Of a stretch of DNA of 64,000 bases, positions 25,180 to 33,831 are shown in pieces (the first letter of the stretch is position 1; each line of letters starts with the position of its first letter). Made by a program: the position numbers and the translations under genes. Origin of the DNA: Myxococcales bacterium (GTDB lineage: Bacteria > Myxococcota_A > Polyangia > Polyangiales > Polyangiaceae); assembly GCA_947473045.1 (NCBI GenBank), contig CANJCO010000018.1, positions 23,063-87,062 on the forward strand, in the 5' to 3' direction. The notes beneath the pieces were generated by a model. The model was given only the letters and a program-made list of their open reading frames with translations, did not search any database and was not told the DNA's origin.

Positions 25180-25631
25180 CGTGGAACCTCGGAGTTGGTG
25201 CCGCGCATATATAGACTCGTTTTCGTGCGGGTCCCAGCGCCCCGCGTGCGTCAACGCACACTGATGCAGCGCGCCACACGCCGATCGCGAAACCCTTGCG
25301 CGATCAGCAGGGCGCTGGAAAAACACCCTGCTGGAGATTCGCAAAGCGACTCGCGTCGGGTGCGGCCTCTGAAAGACCACGTTTTTCGGGGCGGGGAGGT
25401 GCATGCCTCCCCGAGATGAACGGCTAACAGGACGTTTTTCGAGCGTCCTGTTAGAAGACTTGCACCTCGCAAACGGGCGCTTCGACGAGGGGCTGCGACT
25501 GCACTGCCAGCGGCTACGCGAGGAGCGACTTCAAACGATATCGTACTTCAGTCGACCTCGCCGACGCAGTCCTCGCCGGCCTGACAGCTCATGCGCTCGG
25601 CGCGCGCGAGCGAAAATCCGCTTTCGACGCG
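25180..25631. other. Intergenic region holding repeat copy A
   Basis: 452 bp between gcvP and the next leftward gene. It holds the gcvP promoter region (TATATA at 25208-25213) and the ~150 bp structured repeat (25305-25454). From 25455 to 25631 I see no convincing gene. A 14-codon Cys-containing frame on the minus strand (MSCQAGEDC) lies just beyond the stop of the neighbouring gene, but nothing supports it. Confidence 0.7.
25305..25454 (-). repeat. Structured intergenic repeat, copy A (inverted)
   Basis: A 150 bp element in reverse orientation to copies at 33133-33280 and 60927-61073. Read on the minus strand it has: an 11 bp perfect stem (CTAACAGGACG / CGTCCTGTTAG, 25454-25424); then TTCATCTCGGGGAGG with its CCTCCCCG partner; a decayed CCCCGAAAAA stem; a changed but still pairing CGC/GCG hairpin; and a terminal 10 bp stem CAGCAGGGTG/CGCCCTGCTG with one G-T wobble (25333-25305). 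This is the most diverged copy. No open frame in it looks real. Confidence 0.85.
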
Positions 25632-26612
25632 CTAAAAGTCTCCGCCAACGGTGAGCGTCGCGCCTGCAACGCCGCCCTCGCGCGAGGGCGCGAGCGACGG
25701 TGCGAGCCACGCGGCGGGCAGGGCGCGCGGACGCGTGATGGTGACGTCGGCCTGGTAGCGCACCTGCGCTTCGATGATGCCCGCCGCGGCGAGCGAGACG
25801 AGCGCGCCGTCGATCGCCAGATTAACGACGCGGGTCGTGTTGGCGCGGCTCGTATAGCCGTTGTAGGCCGTCGCCGTGGCTTGGTTGTATTGTGCACCTG
25901 AATCGCTGAACAGGGCCGCGGCCTGCGCGCGCTGCCCGAGAAAGACGACGAACGTCACGGCCGAGGCGACGACGAGCGCGCCCTCACTCAGCGCGAAAAA
26001 CGCGCCTGCGCCCTGCCGACCATTTTGAAACTGACCGGCACCGAACGGCAGCATCGCGACCCATCGGGAGTGCGTCGTCGTGACGGTCTCCTGCGCGGCG
26101 AGCCGCTCAAGCACTTTGAGCCGCTCCTGCTGCTTCTGCTTTTCGGCGGCCTCACGCGCTTTGCGATCGGCGTCGTCGCGCGCTTCCCGCGCCTTCTGCG
26201 CGTTGATCTCGTCTTTGAGGCGCGAGCGCGTGTCGGTGAACTTGTCGAGCACTTCGGTCGTGAAGGTGAGCGGATCCGGCTGGTACTCCGGATTCTGGCG
26301 AATCACCCTCGCGAAGAGCGCCTCGGCGTCATCGCCGCGGTGCATCGCCATGCTCACTGCGCCCCAGTACATACGCGCCTCGTTTATGAGCTCCGCGCTC
26401 TTGAGGCTCCCGGTCGCAGGGTCGAGCATCGTGCGAAAGCGAGCCTCGGCCTCGACGTACTGGCGCGTCAGAAACGCGTTTCGTCCTTTTTCGAGATCGG
26501 TCTTTTCGTCAGCCCTCGCGGCGCCCGTAATCCCGAGGCTCAGGGCGACGCACAGCAGCGAAAACGAGCAGCGAAGCGGCGAAAAAAACGGAGCTCGTAA
26601 CGGTACCATCAT
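25632..26612 (-). CDS. Exported membrane protein with coiled-coil region
   Basis: A 326-residue protein from the ATG at 26612 (MMVPLRAPFFSPLRCSF), 4 nt after the stop of the upstream kinase, so the two form an operon. The N-terminal signal peptide ends near GAARADEK. Residues 40-130 look like TPR-type helices (GRNAFLTRQYVEAEARFRTML; AEALFARVIRQNPEYQPDP). A charged coiled coil (about 145-190, RLKDEINAQKAREARDDADRK) is followed by two hydrophobic segments (about 215-245 and 275-300). The likely role is as an envelope partner or substrate of the adjacent transmembrane kinase. Tetratricopeptide proteins are common next to myxobacterial kinases; the exact job is unknown. Confidence 0.82.
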   Translation of the reverse strand: MMVPLRAPFFSPLRCSFSLLCVALSLGITGAARADEKTDLEKGRNAFLTRQYVEAEARFRTMLDPATGSLKSAELINEARMYWGAVSMAMHRGDDAEALFARVIRQNPEYQPDPLTFTTEVLDKFTDTRSRLKDEINAQKAREARDDADRKAREAAEKQKQQERLKVLERLAAQETVTTTHSRWVAMLPFGAGQFQNGRQGAGAFFALSEGALVVASAVTFVVFLGQRAQAAALFSDSGAQYNQATATAYNGYTSRANTTRVVNLAIDGALVSLAAAGIIEAQVRYQADVTITRPRALPAAWLAPSLAPSREGGVAGATLTVGGDF

Positions 26613-26616
26613 CGCT

Positions 26617-28050
26617 TCAGCGCCCGAAGCGTGCAGCATAGGCGAGCCAGGAACCGATCGCGAGGGCGGCGACAAGCAGCGCTCCGGCCAGCGCCACGAG
26701 CAGCCAGCGCCCGCGACCGGCCGGCGCCCGCGAGGGCACCGAGTCGCCTGCGCGAAGTTCGAGGTCGCGAACAGGCGGGTGTGCGGCGGCGCGCGGCGAG
26801 TCGGGCCCGACGGCGCTGGCCGCGATCGCGGACGCGCGCTCCGCGGGCGACATGAGCCGTGCGCCACCCTCACGGAGCGGGCGCTGCGCGCGCGGAGGGC
26901 TGGCGACCGCGGCCGCCGCCGGTAGAACCTGCGCGGCCATGACGAGCGTGCCCCCGTGGGCCGTGGGCGCAGGCGGACGGGCCGTGCTCGGAAGCGCAGC
27001 GTCTGGAGCCATCGCCGCGGCCTGAACGATCGTCGCCTTAGCGTCGTGGGACGGGGCATCGACTCGCGTCGCAAGCGCGAACGCGTCGGGTCGCGGGTGC
27101 GGCGCGCGCGCGGCTTCAGGTTCGGTCGCCGCCGCCTTGAGCCTGGCCCAAAAGTCACCCGCGTCGCGCGGCCGGGCGGCGGGATCGACTGCCAGCGCCG
27201 CTACGAATATCGCCTCGACGGCATCGGTGACGTTGACGCCGAGCGCTCGAGGCGTCGGGAGGCGCGTCCGGTCCATCGCTGCGACGATGTACTGCCCCAA
27301 ACCCGCGCAGTCTCGGGCGCGACGGTCCGAAAGCGCCTCGACCAGCACGAGCGCCAGCGAGTAGACGTCGGTACGGGCGCCCACCGCACCGCGCGCGGGA
27401 TCGAACTGTTCGGGCGCGGCGAACCGCGGCGAAGCGACGACGAGGCCGCCGATGGTCGCGGCCCCCGAGAAGCCCATCGACGCCGAATCGAGGACCTTCG
27501 CCATGCCGAAATCGAGCACTTTGAGCCGCGATCCGTCGGGCGTGTTCGCCAGAAAGAAATTGCCCGGCTTCACGTCTCGGTGAGCAATGCCCTGCGCGTG
27601 GGCATAGGCCAGCGCGCTCGCGGCCGGTTCAAAGAGCGCGATGACCTCCGCCAGCGACCGCCCCCGGAGCCCGCGCGCGCGGCGATCGGTAAGCGCCGTG
27701 CTGAACGATGTGCCTTCGAGCCACTCGAGGACCATGTAGGGCACCGGCTTGCCGGTCGACGGAGAGAGGGTCGTGCCGGTGCTGATGCTGCGAACGATGT
27801 TGAGGTTTCCCTGCGAAAGCCGGTACGCAATCCGGCTCTCGTCGAAGAAGCGCTCCGTGAACGAGGCGAGCACCTCGGGGCTGGAGCCTGCATCGAGCTT
27901 GAGACACTTGATCGCAACCGGCTCACGCAGCCCCAGATGCATGGCCTTGTAGACCACGCTGAAGCCGCCCTCGCCGACGGCGCCGATCACATGAAGATTG
28001 CCGTCGATGACGAGATCGGCAAAGCCGTAGACATCGTCGGGGGCGGGCAC
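26617..28050 (-). CDS. Transmembrane Ser/Thr protein kinase
   Basis: A 477-residue Hanks-type kinase starting at the GTG at 28050 (VPAPDDVYGFADLVIDGNL). The frame is open much further upstream, but that would overlap the divergent lipoprotein gene at 28117, and an extended -10 lies just before this GTG. Kinase motifs: VGEGGFSVVYKA (25-36), VAIK (Lys 48), HRDVKPGN (157-164), DFG (180-182) and a SPRFAAPEQ activation-loop end. Residues about 290-440 are a Pro/Ala linker, and one helix (WLLVALAGALLVAALAIGSW) sits close to the C-terminus. The kinase domain is therefore cytoplasmic and tail-anchored with almost nothing outside. A TPR/membrane protein gene follows 4 nt later. Confidence 0.9.
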   Translation of the reverse strand: MPAPDDVYGFADLVIDGNLHVIGAVGEGGFSVVYKAMHLGLREPVAIKCLKLDAGSSPEVLASFTERFFDESRIAYRLSQGNLNIVRSISTGTTLSPSTGKPVPYMVLEWLEGTSFSTALTDRRARGLRGRSLAEVIALFEPAASALAYAHAQGIAHRDVKPGNFFLANTPDGSRLKVLDFGMAKVLDSASMGFSGAATIGGLVVASPRFAAPEQFDPARGAVGARTDVYSLALVLVEALSDRRARDCAGLGQYIVAAMDRTRLPTPRALGVNVTDAVEAIFVAALAVDPAARPRDAGDFWARLKAAATEPEAARAPHPRPDAFALATRVDAPSHDAKATIVQAAAMAPDAALPSTARPPAPTAHGGTLVMAAQVLPAAAAVASPPRAQRPLREGGARLMSPAERASAIAASAVGPDSPRAAAHPPVRDLELRAGDSVPSRAPAGRGRWLLVALAGALLVAALAIGSWLAYAARFGR

Positions 28051-28056
28051 GACACA

Positions 28057-28065
28057 ACGATACCA
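28057..28065 (-). promoter_or_regulatory. Extended -10 element of kinase gene
   Basis: On the minus strand TGGTATCGT (TGN-TANNNT) ends 6 nt before the GTG at 28050. It is divergent from a second TATCGT hexamer at 28104-28109. Confidence 0.5.
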
Positions 28066-28103
28066 CGCATGGGTTGCAGCCTGCGCGGGGCCGTATTGTG
28101 GTG

Positions 28104-28109
28104 TATCGT
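28104..28109 (+). promoter_or_regulatory. -10-like hexamer of small lipoprotein gene
   Basis: TATCGT ends 7 nt before the ATG at 28117, with no Shine-Dalgarno between. TG lies directly upstream. Confidence 0.42.
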
Positions 28110-28116
28110 ACGCGCC

Positions 28117-28509
28117 ATGATCGATCATCGCAAAAGCCGTTTGTCGCTGCTGACCAAGGGAGCCGCGCTCGTCGGCCTGGGCATGGCCGCCGCCTGCGCG
28201 AAAGAGCCTGGCCCCGTCAACGGGCCCGATCCGAACGCCATCCGCATCGGCGCAACGGCGGAACCCGCGGCCGCCGACGCTGCGACGGCCCCTGCCATCG
28301 CGCCGACGAACAGCCCCGCTGCGAGCGCTGCGGTGCGGCCCGATGCGGTCTTGCCGGTGGCGGTCGACGCAGGCCCCGCAATCAAGCCGCACATCAACGC
28401 ACCCTCCCCCTCGTTTTCGGCGCCCGTCAACGCGCCGCCTCCCGTCGATGCCGGCGGCCTGATCAAGCGCCCGATCATGAACGCGCCCCCGAAGGCGATG
28501 CCGCAGTAG
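28117..28509 (+). CDS. Small Pro/Ala-rich putative lipoprotein
   Basis: A 130-residue protein from the ATG at 28117 (MIDHRKSRLSLLTKGAAL). The signal peptide ends with a lipobox MAAAC. The mature part is low-complexity Ala/Pro/Asn/Asp-rich with DAG and NAP motifs (PVAVDAGPAIKP, PPVDAGG, IMNAPPKAMPQ) and no cysteines beyond the anchor. It is probably disordered and acts as a spacer or surface lipoprotein. It is transcribed divergently from the kinase at 28050 and ends 12 bp before the ferritin-like gene, so it may be in one transcript with that gene. I do not recognise a family. Confidence 0.72.
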   Translation: MIDHRKSRLSLLTKGAALVGLGMAAACAKEPGPVNGPDPNAIRIGATAEPAAADAATAPAIAPTNSPAASAAVRPDAVLPVAVDAGPAIKPHINAPSPSFSAPVNAPPPVDAGGLIKRPIMNAPPKAMPQ

Positions 28510-28521
28510 TAGCCGACGTCG

Positions 28522-29394
28522 ATGTACGCGCTGCGAAGGCTGAGCGGACCCGACCTCGCGCTCACACACGAGCACGAGGCCATCGCGCAGCCGCGCCGGG
28601 GCGCTGTCGACTGGCAGGCGTTCGACGCGTCCGCCTATTCCCCGCGCGATCTCGACGCGGCGGCCTCGCTCTGGCAAGCGCGGGCCGTTCAGGAGATGCA
28701 CTCGCTGGCGCTGTTCACCGAGCTCGCCTCGAAGCTGCACCTGCTCGGCGCGCCGCTCGACTGGTCTGGCGCGTTCGCGCGCATGATGGCCGACGAAGTG
28801 CGTCACACCGATTTGTGCCTGCGGATGTGCGAGGCGCTGGGTCGCCCTGCGGCGCCGGAAATCGATCCCGAGGCATTGCACCTGCTCGGCGCGGCAGCGT
28901 CGCGCGCGCGCGTCCGTCAGGCGATCGTCGCCGCCTTCTGCGTCGGCGAAACGCTGAGCGGTCGAATGTTCAAGGCCGCGTTCCGGGCCGCAGACGTGCC
29001 GCTCGCGCGCGAGGTCGTGGCGGCGATTGTCGTCGACGAAACGTTTCACGGCGAGCTCGGATGGGAGCTCGGCGCGCTGCTCATGCGCGACGACGGTGAG
29101 GCGTTTGCGTCGGAGCGAGCCGCGCTGGCCGCCGAGCTTCCGGAGTTGTTTTTGCACTACGCGAGATTGTGCCTCGCGAGCCCCGGCCGGGCGTGGGCGT
29201 TAGCCTCCGCCGATCGCGGCTCGGGCCCCAATTTCGGCACCCTGAGCGCCGCCGGATACGCCCGCGCCTTCTTCGAGGGCATGGAAGAAGACGTGGTGCC
29301 CGGCCTCGTGGCCATTGGGCTCCCCGAGGCCGCGCCCGCGTACGAGGCTGTCGTGCGCGCACTCGAGCCGCGCGCGGCCAGCTCGGCTACGTAG
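28522..29394 (+). CDS. Ferritin-like di-iron protein
   Basis: A 290-residue mostly helical protein with a full ferritin-like ligand set. Helix A has Glu 58 or 67 (VQEMHSLALFTELASKL), helix B has EVRH (Glu 92, His 95), helix C has Glu 143 (VGETLSG) and helix D has ETFH (Glu 173, His 176). That E...ExxH...E...ExxH order defines a carboxylate-bridged di-iron site as in ferritins, rubrerythrins and di-iron oxygenases. The protein has no signal peptide. The chemistry is not determined by sequence. Its last 8 bp overlap the convergent P-type ATPase gene. The ATG at 28522 follows the lipoprotein gene by 12 bp. Confidence 0.8.
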   Translation: MYALRRLSGPDLALTHEHEAIAQPRRGAVDWQAFDASAYSPRDLDAAASLWQARAVQEMHSLALFTELASKLHLLGAPLDWSGAFARMMADEVRHTDLCLRMCEALGRPAAPEIDPEALHLLGAAASRARVRQAIVAAFCVGETLSGRMFKAAFRAADVPLAREVVAAIVVDETFHGELGWELGALLMRDDGEAFASERAALAAELPELFLHYARLCLASPGRAWALASADRGSGPNFGTLSAAGYARAFFEGMEEDVVPGLVAIGLPEAAPAYEAVVRALEPRAASSAT

Positions 29395-32212
29395 CCCTCG
29401 AAGCGGCGGGGCGACTCCCCATCGCGCGCTGCGCGAGCTTGGCGAGCTCGATCGCGGGGATGATCGAGGCGGAGAGGGCGAGCGTCACGCCCCACTCGTA
29501 GGCGGTCATCGGAAACGTCCTGAAAACAGGGCGCAGGCCGACGACGAAGATCGACACGAGGTGAATCGCGGCGCTCACCACGACCGACAGGACCAACGCT
29601 TTCGACAGGAGCGGCTTCATCGACAGCGCCGACACGATCGGACTGCGGCAGTTGAACGCGTGAAACAACGGCGAAATCGCGAGCAACGTGAAGGCAAACG
29701 AACGCGCGCGCAAAATGCCGTCGGCGCCGCCGTTGTCGGGCCACGGCCACGCGTACGCTGCTATCGCGCAACCGCCCATCCACAAGCCGACGAACGCGAT
29801 CCCGAAGTACTCGCGGCCGGTGAGCAGCCCCGTCGTCGTCTTGCGCGGCGGCTCGGCCATCTGCGACGGATCGGGCGGGTCGATGCCGAGGGCGAGCGCG
29901 GGCAGGCCGTTGGTCACCAGGTTGATCCACAGAATCATGAGCGGCGTCAGCGGCTGCAGCCCGCCCATAAACGACGCCGTGAACACGGCCGCCAGCAGCC
30001 CCGCGTTTGAAGAGAGCAGGAAGTAGATGAACTTCTGGATGTTGCGGTAGATGGCCCGACCCTCGCGCACCGCCTCGACAATGGTGGCGAAATTGTCGTC
30101 CGCGATGACCATGTCGGCGGCCTGGCGTGCGACGTCGGTGCCGTCCTTCCCCATCGCGACGCCGATGTGGGCCTCGCGCAGCGCAGGCGCGTCATTGACG
30201 CCGTCACCGGTCATCGCGACGACGTGTCCGCGCGCCTTGAACGCCTTGACGATGCGAAGCTTCTGCTCTGCGGTGACCCGAGCGAACACGCGCGCGTGAT
30301 CGACGCTGGCCTCGAGCGTCGTGTCGGTCATGGCCTCGAGCTCTGCGCCCGTGATCGCAAGCGCGCCGTCCTCCCACAGACCCAGCTCGCGCGCGATCGC
30401 GACGGCGGTGAGCTTGTGATCGCCCGTGATCATCACGGCCCGCACGCTGGCCTCTGCGCAGAGGCGAATCGCCTCTTTCACGCCGACGCGGGGCGGATCG
30501 ATCATGCCGACGAGCCCCACGAACGTGAGCTGCTCTTCGAGCTCGTGCTCGGGCCGATCGGCCGCGCTCGGCGGCGGGGCGTCGTCACCCGCCGATGGGG
30601 CATCGCGAACCACACGCCGGGCAACGCCAAGCACCCGCAGCGAAGCTGCGCTCATCCGGTCCGCGACGGCCATCAACTGAGCCTCGGCGGCGGCATCGAG
30701 CGGCAGCACGCCCGCATCGGTCTGGTAGCGCGAACAGAGCCGCACGAGCACGTCGGCGGACCCTTTCGCGTAGACGATCTCGCGACCGCGACCGTCGAGC
30801 GCGAGCACCGTCATGCGCTTGCGATCGCTGTCGAACGGCAGCTCGCGAATCAGCTGAACGCTGGAAATAAGCGACTCGCGGGGCACGCCCGCCTTCGCCG
30901 CGAGCGTGAGCAAGGCTCCTTCAGTCGGGTCGCCGATGACCTTCCACGAGTCGTCCGAGCGCCTCTCGAGCTGCGCGTTGTTGCAGATGGCGACCCCGGA
31001 AAGCAGGTGCCGCAGCGTTTTGCCGTGCGCCTCGACCACGGCCCCGTCGGGCGCCAGAAGCTCACCGCGCGGATCGTAGCCGGTGCCGGTGACGGCGTAG
31101 TTCACGCCGCTCGCGTAGACCTCGCGGACGGTCATTTCGTTCTGGGTCAGGGTGCCCGTCTTGTCGGAACAAATGACCGTCGCGGAGCCGAGCGTCTCGA
31201 CCGCGGCGAGCTTGCGAATGATCGCGCCGCGCTTGGCCATTCGCTGCATTCCGAGCGCGAGCGTGATGGTCGTGATCGCAGGCAGTCCCTCGGGGATCGC
31301 CGCCACCGCCAGGCTCACGGCCTCGAGGAGCAGCTCATTCCAGCTGCGAACGCCCTGGAACATGCCGCGCGCGAACAGCAGCACCGACAGGGCGAGGCAC
31401 GTCCACAAAATCTTTTTGCCGAACGCATCGAGCTTGTCTTCGAGGGGAGTCTTCTGGCCTTCGCCTGCCGACTGAATCAGCTTCGAGAGCTTGCCGATTT
31501 CGGTGTTGGGGCCCGTCGCGATGACCAGGGCGCGCGCACGGCCGCGCACGAGGCTCGTGCCCAAATAGACCATGTTGCTGCGGTCGCCGAGCGTGGCGTC
31601 GGACGCGACCGCGCTCCTCGCGTCTTTGCCCACCGGGGCGCTCTCGCCGGTCAGCGAGCTCTCCTCGGCCGCGACGTTTGCAGTCTGCACGAGTCGCGCG
31701 TCGGCCGGGATAGCATCTCCCGCCTCGAGCTCGAGCATGTCACCGGTGACCACTTCGCGCGCGGGCACAACCGACACTTTGTTGTCCCGGCGCACGCGGG
31801 CAGCCGGCGTCTGCATCTTCTGAAGCGCGTCGAGCGCGGCCTCGGCGCGACGCTCCTGATAGAAACCGAGCACGGCGTTGAGCGCCACGATCAGCAAGAT
31901 CGCCGTCGCGTCCCCGAAACGCACGAGCAGCGGGGCCGACGTATTGCGCGCCCCGTCGACGATCGCGATCACGGCCGCCACCAGCAGCGTAATGACGATG
32001 GGGTTGGTGAACTGCTCGAGAAACTTTCGCAGGGCGCTCGGCCTGGGCGCCTCGGGCAGCTCATTGTAGCCGTCTCGCGCGAGCCGCGCGCTGACTTCGG
32101 CCGCCGTCAGCCCCGTTGCAAGCCGGGCGTCGAACGCCGCGACCAGCGCATCTACGGGCTCGGCGTGCGCCGTACTCCCAACCTTCGCGACCCGCGAATC
32201 AAGCTTGTTCAC
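29387..32212 (-). CDS. P-type cation-transporting ATPase (P2, Ca2+-ATPase-like)
   Basis: A 941-residue P2-type ATPase. An N-terminal cation ATPase domain is followed by M1-M2, actuator TGES (188-191), M4 PEGLP (307-311), phosphorylation site DKTGTLT (Asp 350) and hinge [11 protein letters not shown]. The M5 segment reads [14 protein letters not shown] and M6 reads [16 protein letters not shown]. The architecture and PEGLP place it with SERCA/PMR1-like pumps. Compared with SERCA, the M5 Glu is Leu and the M6 Asp of VTDGLPA is Asn, so the transported ion is uncertain. It starts at the GTG at 32212, with TGATAGCTC ending 6 nt upstream on the minus strand, a near match to the extended -10 seen elsewhere. 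Confidence 0.93.
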   Translation of the reverse strand: MNKLDSRVAKVGSTAHAEPVDALVAAFDARLATGLTAAEVSARLARDGYNELPEAPRPSALRKFLEQFTNPIVITLLVAAVIAIVDGARNTSAPLLVRFGDATAILLIVALNAVLGFYQERRAEAALDALQKMQTPAARVRRDNKVSVVPAREVVTGDMLELEAGDAIPADARLVQTANVAAEESSLTGESAPVGKDARSAVASDATLGDRSNMVYLGTSLVRGRARALVIATGPNTEIGKLSKLIQSAGEGQKTPLEDKLDAFGKKILWTCLALSVLLFARGMFQGVRSWNELLLEAVSLAVAAIPEGLPAITTITLALGMQRMAKRGAIIRKLAAVETLGSATVICSDKTGTLTQNEMTVREVYASGVNYAVTGTGYDPRGELLAPDGAVVEAHGKTLRHLLSGVAICNNAQLERRSDDSWKVIGDPTEGALLTLAAKAGVPRESLISSVQLIRELPFDSDRKRMTVLALDGRGREIVYAKGSADVLVRLCSRYQTDAGVLPLDAAAEAQLMAVADRMSAASLRVLGVARRVVRDAPSAGDDAPPPSAADRPEHELEEQLTFVGLVGMIDPPRVGVKEAIRLCAEASVRAVMITGDHKLTAVAIARELGLWEDGALAITGAELEAMTDTTLEASVDHARVFARVTAEQKLRIVKAFKARGHVVAMTGDGVNDAPALREAHIGVAMGKDGTDVARQAADMVIADDNFATIVEAVREGRAIYRNIQKFIYFLLSSNAGLLAAVFTASFMGGLQPLTPLMILWINLVTNGLPALALGIDPPDPSQMAEPPRKTTTGLLTGREYFGIAFVGLWMGGCAIAAYAWPWPDNGGADGILRARSFAFTLLAISPLFHAFNCRSPIVSALSMKPLLSKALVLSVVVSAAIHLVSIFVVGLRPVFRTFPMTAYEWGVTLALSASIIPAIELAKLAQRAMGSRPAASRAT

Positions 32213-32264
32213 GGCCCAGAGCTATCACGCTTTGGGGGCACGCCTCCCGCTTTCCGGCCGGCGG

Positions 32265-33095
32265 CTACCTTCCCATCTTCTTCTGATCGCGCTCGTGCTC
32301 GACCTCGAGCTCTTCGAGGGCCGCCGCGAGCTCGTCCTGTTCGCTCTGCGTCGACGCCCTCGGCTCGGGATGGGCCTCGACGCGCGCGACCACATCCTGG
32401 CGCGCCGGCTCGGGCTCGGCAGGCGCCAGCCCCATTTTGCGCTTGAGGGCTTCGAGCTCGGAGTCTGCGCCCGCCGTTTTTTCGAGCTTGTTGAACTGCG
32501 AAGCGAGCGTATCTCCGCTGTACTCCTCGGCGAGCTCTTCGCCGGCCTCGGCCTCGGCTTCCATCTGGTCGATCTTTTGAGACATACGGTCGAAGGTCTC
32601 GAAGGCGCTCTGATCCTTGAGGCCGCTCATGGTGGCCTGAATCGCCTGCTGCGCCTCGGCGCGCTTCTTACGCGCGATGAGCACGTTCTTCTTGCGCTTC
32701 GCCTCTTCGATCTTGTCGTTGAGCATCCGGAGCGCGTTTTTGAGCTTGTCGACAGCGTCCTTCTGCTTTTGCCACTGATCTTTGAACGTGGTGGCGAGCT
32801 GGTCGTGCTCTTTTTTGCGGTTGAGGGCCTCTTTCGCGAGCGCTTCGTTGCCCGCGCGCAGCGCCATCATCGCGCGCCGCTCCCACTCACTCGCGTTGGC
32901 CTGCTCCTGCTCGACTTGCTTGGCGAGACGCTTTTCGTCGGCGATCGAAGCAGCGACCTGCTTCTTCGCTTCCACGAGCTGGTTGTTCATGTCCAAAACA
33001 ACCTGATTCAGCATTTTCTCCGGATCTTCGGATTTGCTGATGAGGTCGTTCAGGTTTGATTTAATGAGCTGCGCGAGTCGGTTGAAGATTCCCAT
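32265..33095 (-). CDS. pspA: PspA/IM30 family membrane-stress protein
   Basis: A 276-residue protein beginning MGIFNRLAQLIKSNLNDLISKSEDPEKML, the amphipathic membrane-binding helix and signature start of PspA/IM30 (ESCRT-III-like). The rest to about residue 215 is continuous charged coiled coil (VDKLKNALRMLNDKIEEAKRKK), and the last 60 residues are an acidic/Pro-rich tail longer than in E. coli PspA (222 aa). It would bind the inner face of a stressed membrane. GGGAGCAAGG precedes the ATG. The YbjN gene lies upstream on the same strand with the structured repeat between; neither PspF nor PspBC is nearby. Confidence 0.92.
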   Translation of the reverse strand: MGIFNRLAQLIKSNLNDLISKSEDPEKMLNQVVLDMNNQLVEAKKQVAASIADEKRLAKQVEQEQANASEWERRAMMALRAGNEALAKEALNRKKEHDQLATTFKDQWQKQKDAVDKLKNALRMLNDKIEEAKRKKNVLIARKKRAEAQQAIQATMSGLKDQSAFETFDRMSQKIDQMEAEAEAGEELAEEYSGDTLASQFNKLEKTAGADSELEALKRKMGLAPAEPEPARQDVVARVEAHPEPRASTQSEQDELAAALEELEVEHERDQKKMGR

Positions 33096-33132
33096 CGTCT
33101 ACCTTGCTCCCTGAAAAGGAGTGTTTCGTCCC

Positions 33133-33280
33133 TGGCAGGCCGTTGAAGCAGCGCCCTGCCAGCCTTTCATCTCGGGGAGGTATGCACCTCCCCGCCCCGA
33201 AAAACGCGGTTTTTCGCCGGTCCCCACACGCAATTGGCTTCGCCAATTCCTATCAGGGTGTTTTTCGAGCACCCTGCTAG
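33133..33280 (+). repeat. Structured intergenic repeat, copy B
   Basis: A 148 bp element. Stems in order: TGGCAGG/CCTGCCA (33133-33161); CGGGGAGG/CCTCCCCG with loop TATGCA (33173-33194); CCCCGAAAAA with TTTTTCG (33195-33216); AATTGGC/GCCAATT with a 3 nt loop (33232-33248); and CAGGGTG/CACCCTG (33254-33276). It ends in CTAG, whose CTA is the reverse complement of the TAG stop of the YbjN gene. It lies between two leftward genes. Confidence 0.88.
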
Positions 33281-33669
33281 GACTCTTTGGCGAGCTTGCT
33301 GAGCTCGGGCACCTGCGCGCTCAGCGCCATTTCGATCTCTTCGAGCGCGGCCTCGAGCTCATTGTAGTCGAGGTTCTCGAGCTCGAGCGCGCACGACAGC
33401 ACGATGCGATGCTCGTCGAGGCCGTAGCTCGCGTGCACCAGAGAGCGCGCGTTGAGCGTCAGCAGCCGGCGCAGCAGCGCGACGTGGTCGACAGCCGCGA
33501 GATCACCGACGTGCGCCCGAAGCACCACGAGCGGCGGATCGACACGAACCGCGATAGGCGGCAGGTTGGGCGACGACTGCACCACGAAGGTGCCGGGCTG
33601 CGCCTCGACGGCTTCGAAGTGACGGCTCATGCGCCCAAGATAGGCCTCGACGTCTTTTACGGTCCGCAT
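33277..33669 (-). CDS. YbjN-domain (type III secretion chaperone-like) protein
   Basis: A 130-residue protein from the second ATG of an ATGATG at 33669, chosen because GGGGAG lies 6 nt upstream; starts at 33672 or further upstream are possible. The fold reads as YbjN/CesT-like: an N-terminal helix (VKDVEAYLGRMSRHFEAVE), strand VVQSS, PPLVVLRAHVGDLA, then a Leu-rich helix (LLRRLLTLNARSLVHASYGL), and C-terminal LELENLDYNELEAALEEIEMAL. Such proteins act as small chaperones or regulators. It is the gene upstream of pspA, suggesting a membrane-stress role by association. Its TAG stop is contributed by the repeat element. Function otherwise unknown. Confidence 0.8.
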   Translation of the reverse strand: MRTVKDVEAYLGRMSRHFEAVEAQPGTFVVQSSPNLPPIAVRVDPPLVVLRAHVGDLAAVDHVALLRRLLTLNARSLVHASYGLDEHRIVLSCALELENLDYNELEAALEEIEMALSAQVPELSKLAKES

Positions 33670-33812
33670 CATTTTCTCCCCGCGCATGCGCAGCTGCGCT
33701 CGCGCGCCCTGCGTTACGCAAGCCATAAGGCTAGCAGAGCGGCACAGAAACATACGCAATCGTTGAGGCAGGTGGGCGCGGCCGCGATTGGCCGATCGGC
33801 CGGGCCGGAGCG

Positions 33813-33821
33813 TGCTAGCGT
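33813..33821 (+). promoter_or_regulatory. Extended -10 element of kinase gene
   Basis: TGCTAGCGT (TGN-TANNNT) ends 10 nt before the ATG at 33832; no Shine-Dalgarno sequence is present. Confidence 0.48.
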
Positions 33822-33831
33822 TTTCCGATTA

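Noticed and set aside
22307..25404. gcvP extended upstream to 25404
   Set aside because: The first 75 codons would run through the dispersed repeat; P-protein homology starts at the ATG at 25179.
25380..25480. Small frames inside the repeats starting MHLPAPKN or MPPRDER
   Set aside because: They recur only because the repeat recurs, extend into unrelated flanks and lack ribosome sites.
25550..25634. In-frame open stretch beyond the TAG at 25632-25634 ending in MSCQAGEDCVGEVD
   Set aside because: It could suggest stop-codon read-through, but it is only 27 codons, which is common in GC-rich DNA, and has no supporting signal.
28117..28128. Perfect 12 bp palindrome ATGATCGATCAT at a start codon
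   Set aside because: It coincides with codons for MIDH and no second site or spacing pattern supports an operator.
28051..29157. Upstream extension of the kinase frame to 29157
   Set aside because: It would cover the divergent lipoprotein and ferritin-like genes. Kinase homology begins near 28050, where a GTG and an extended -10 are found.
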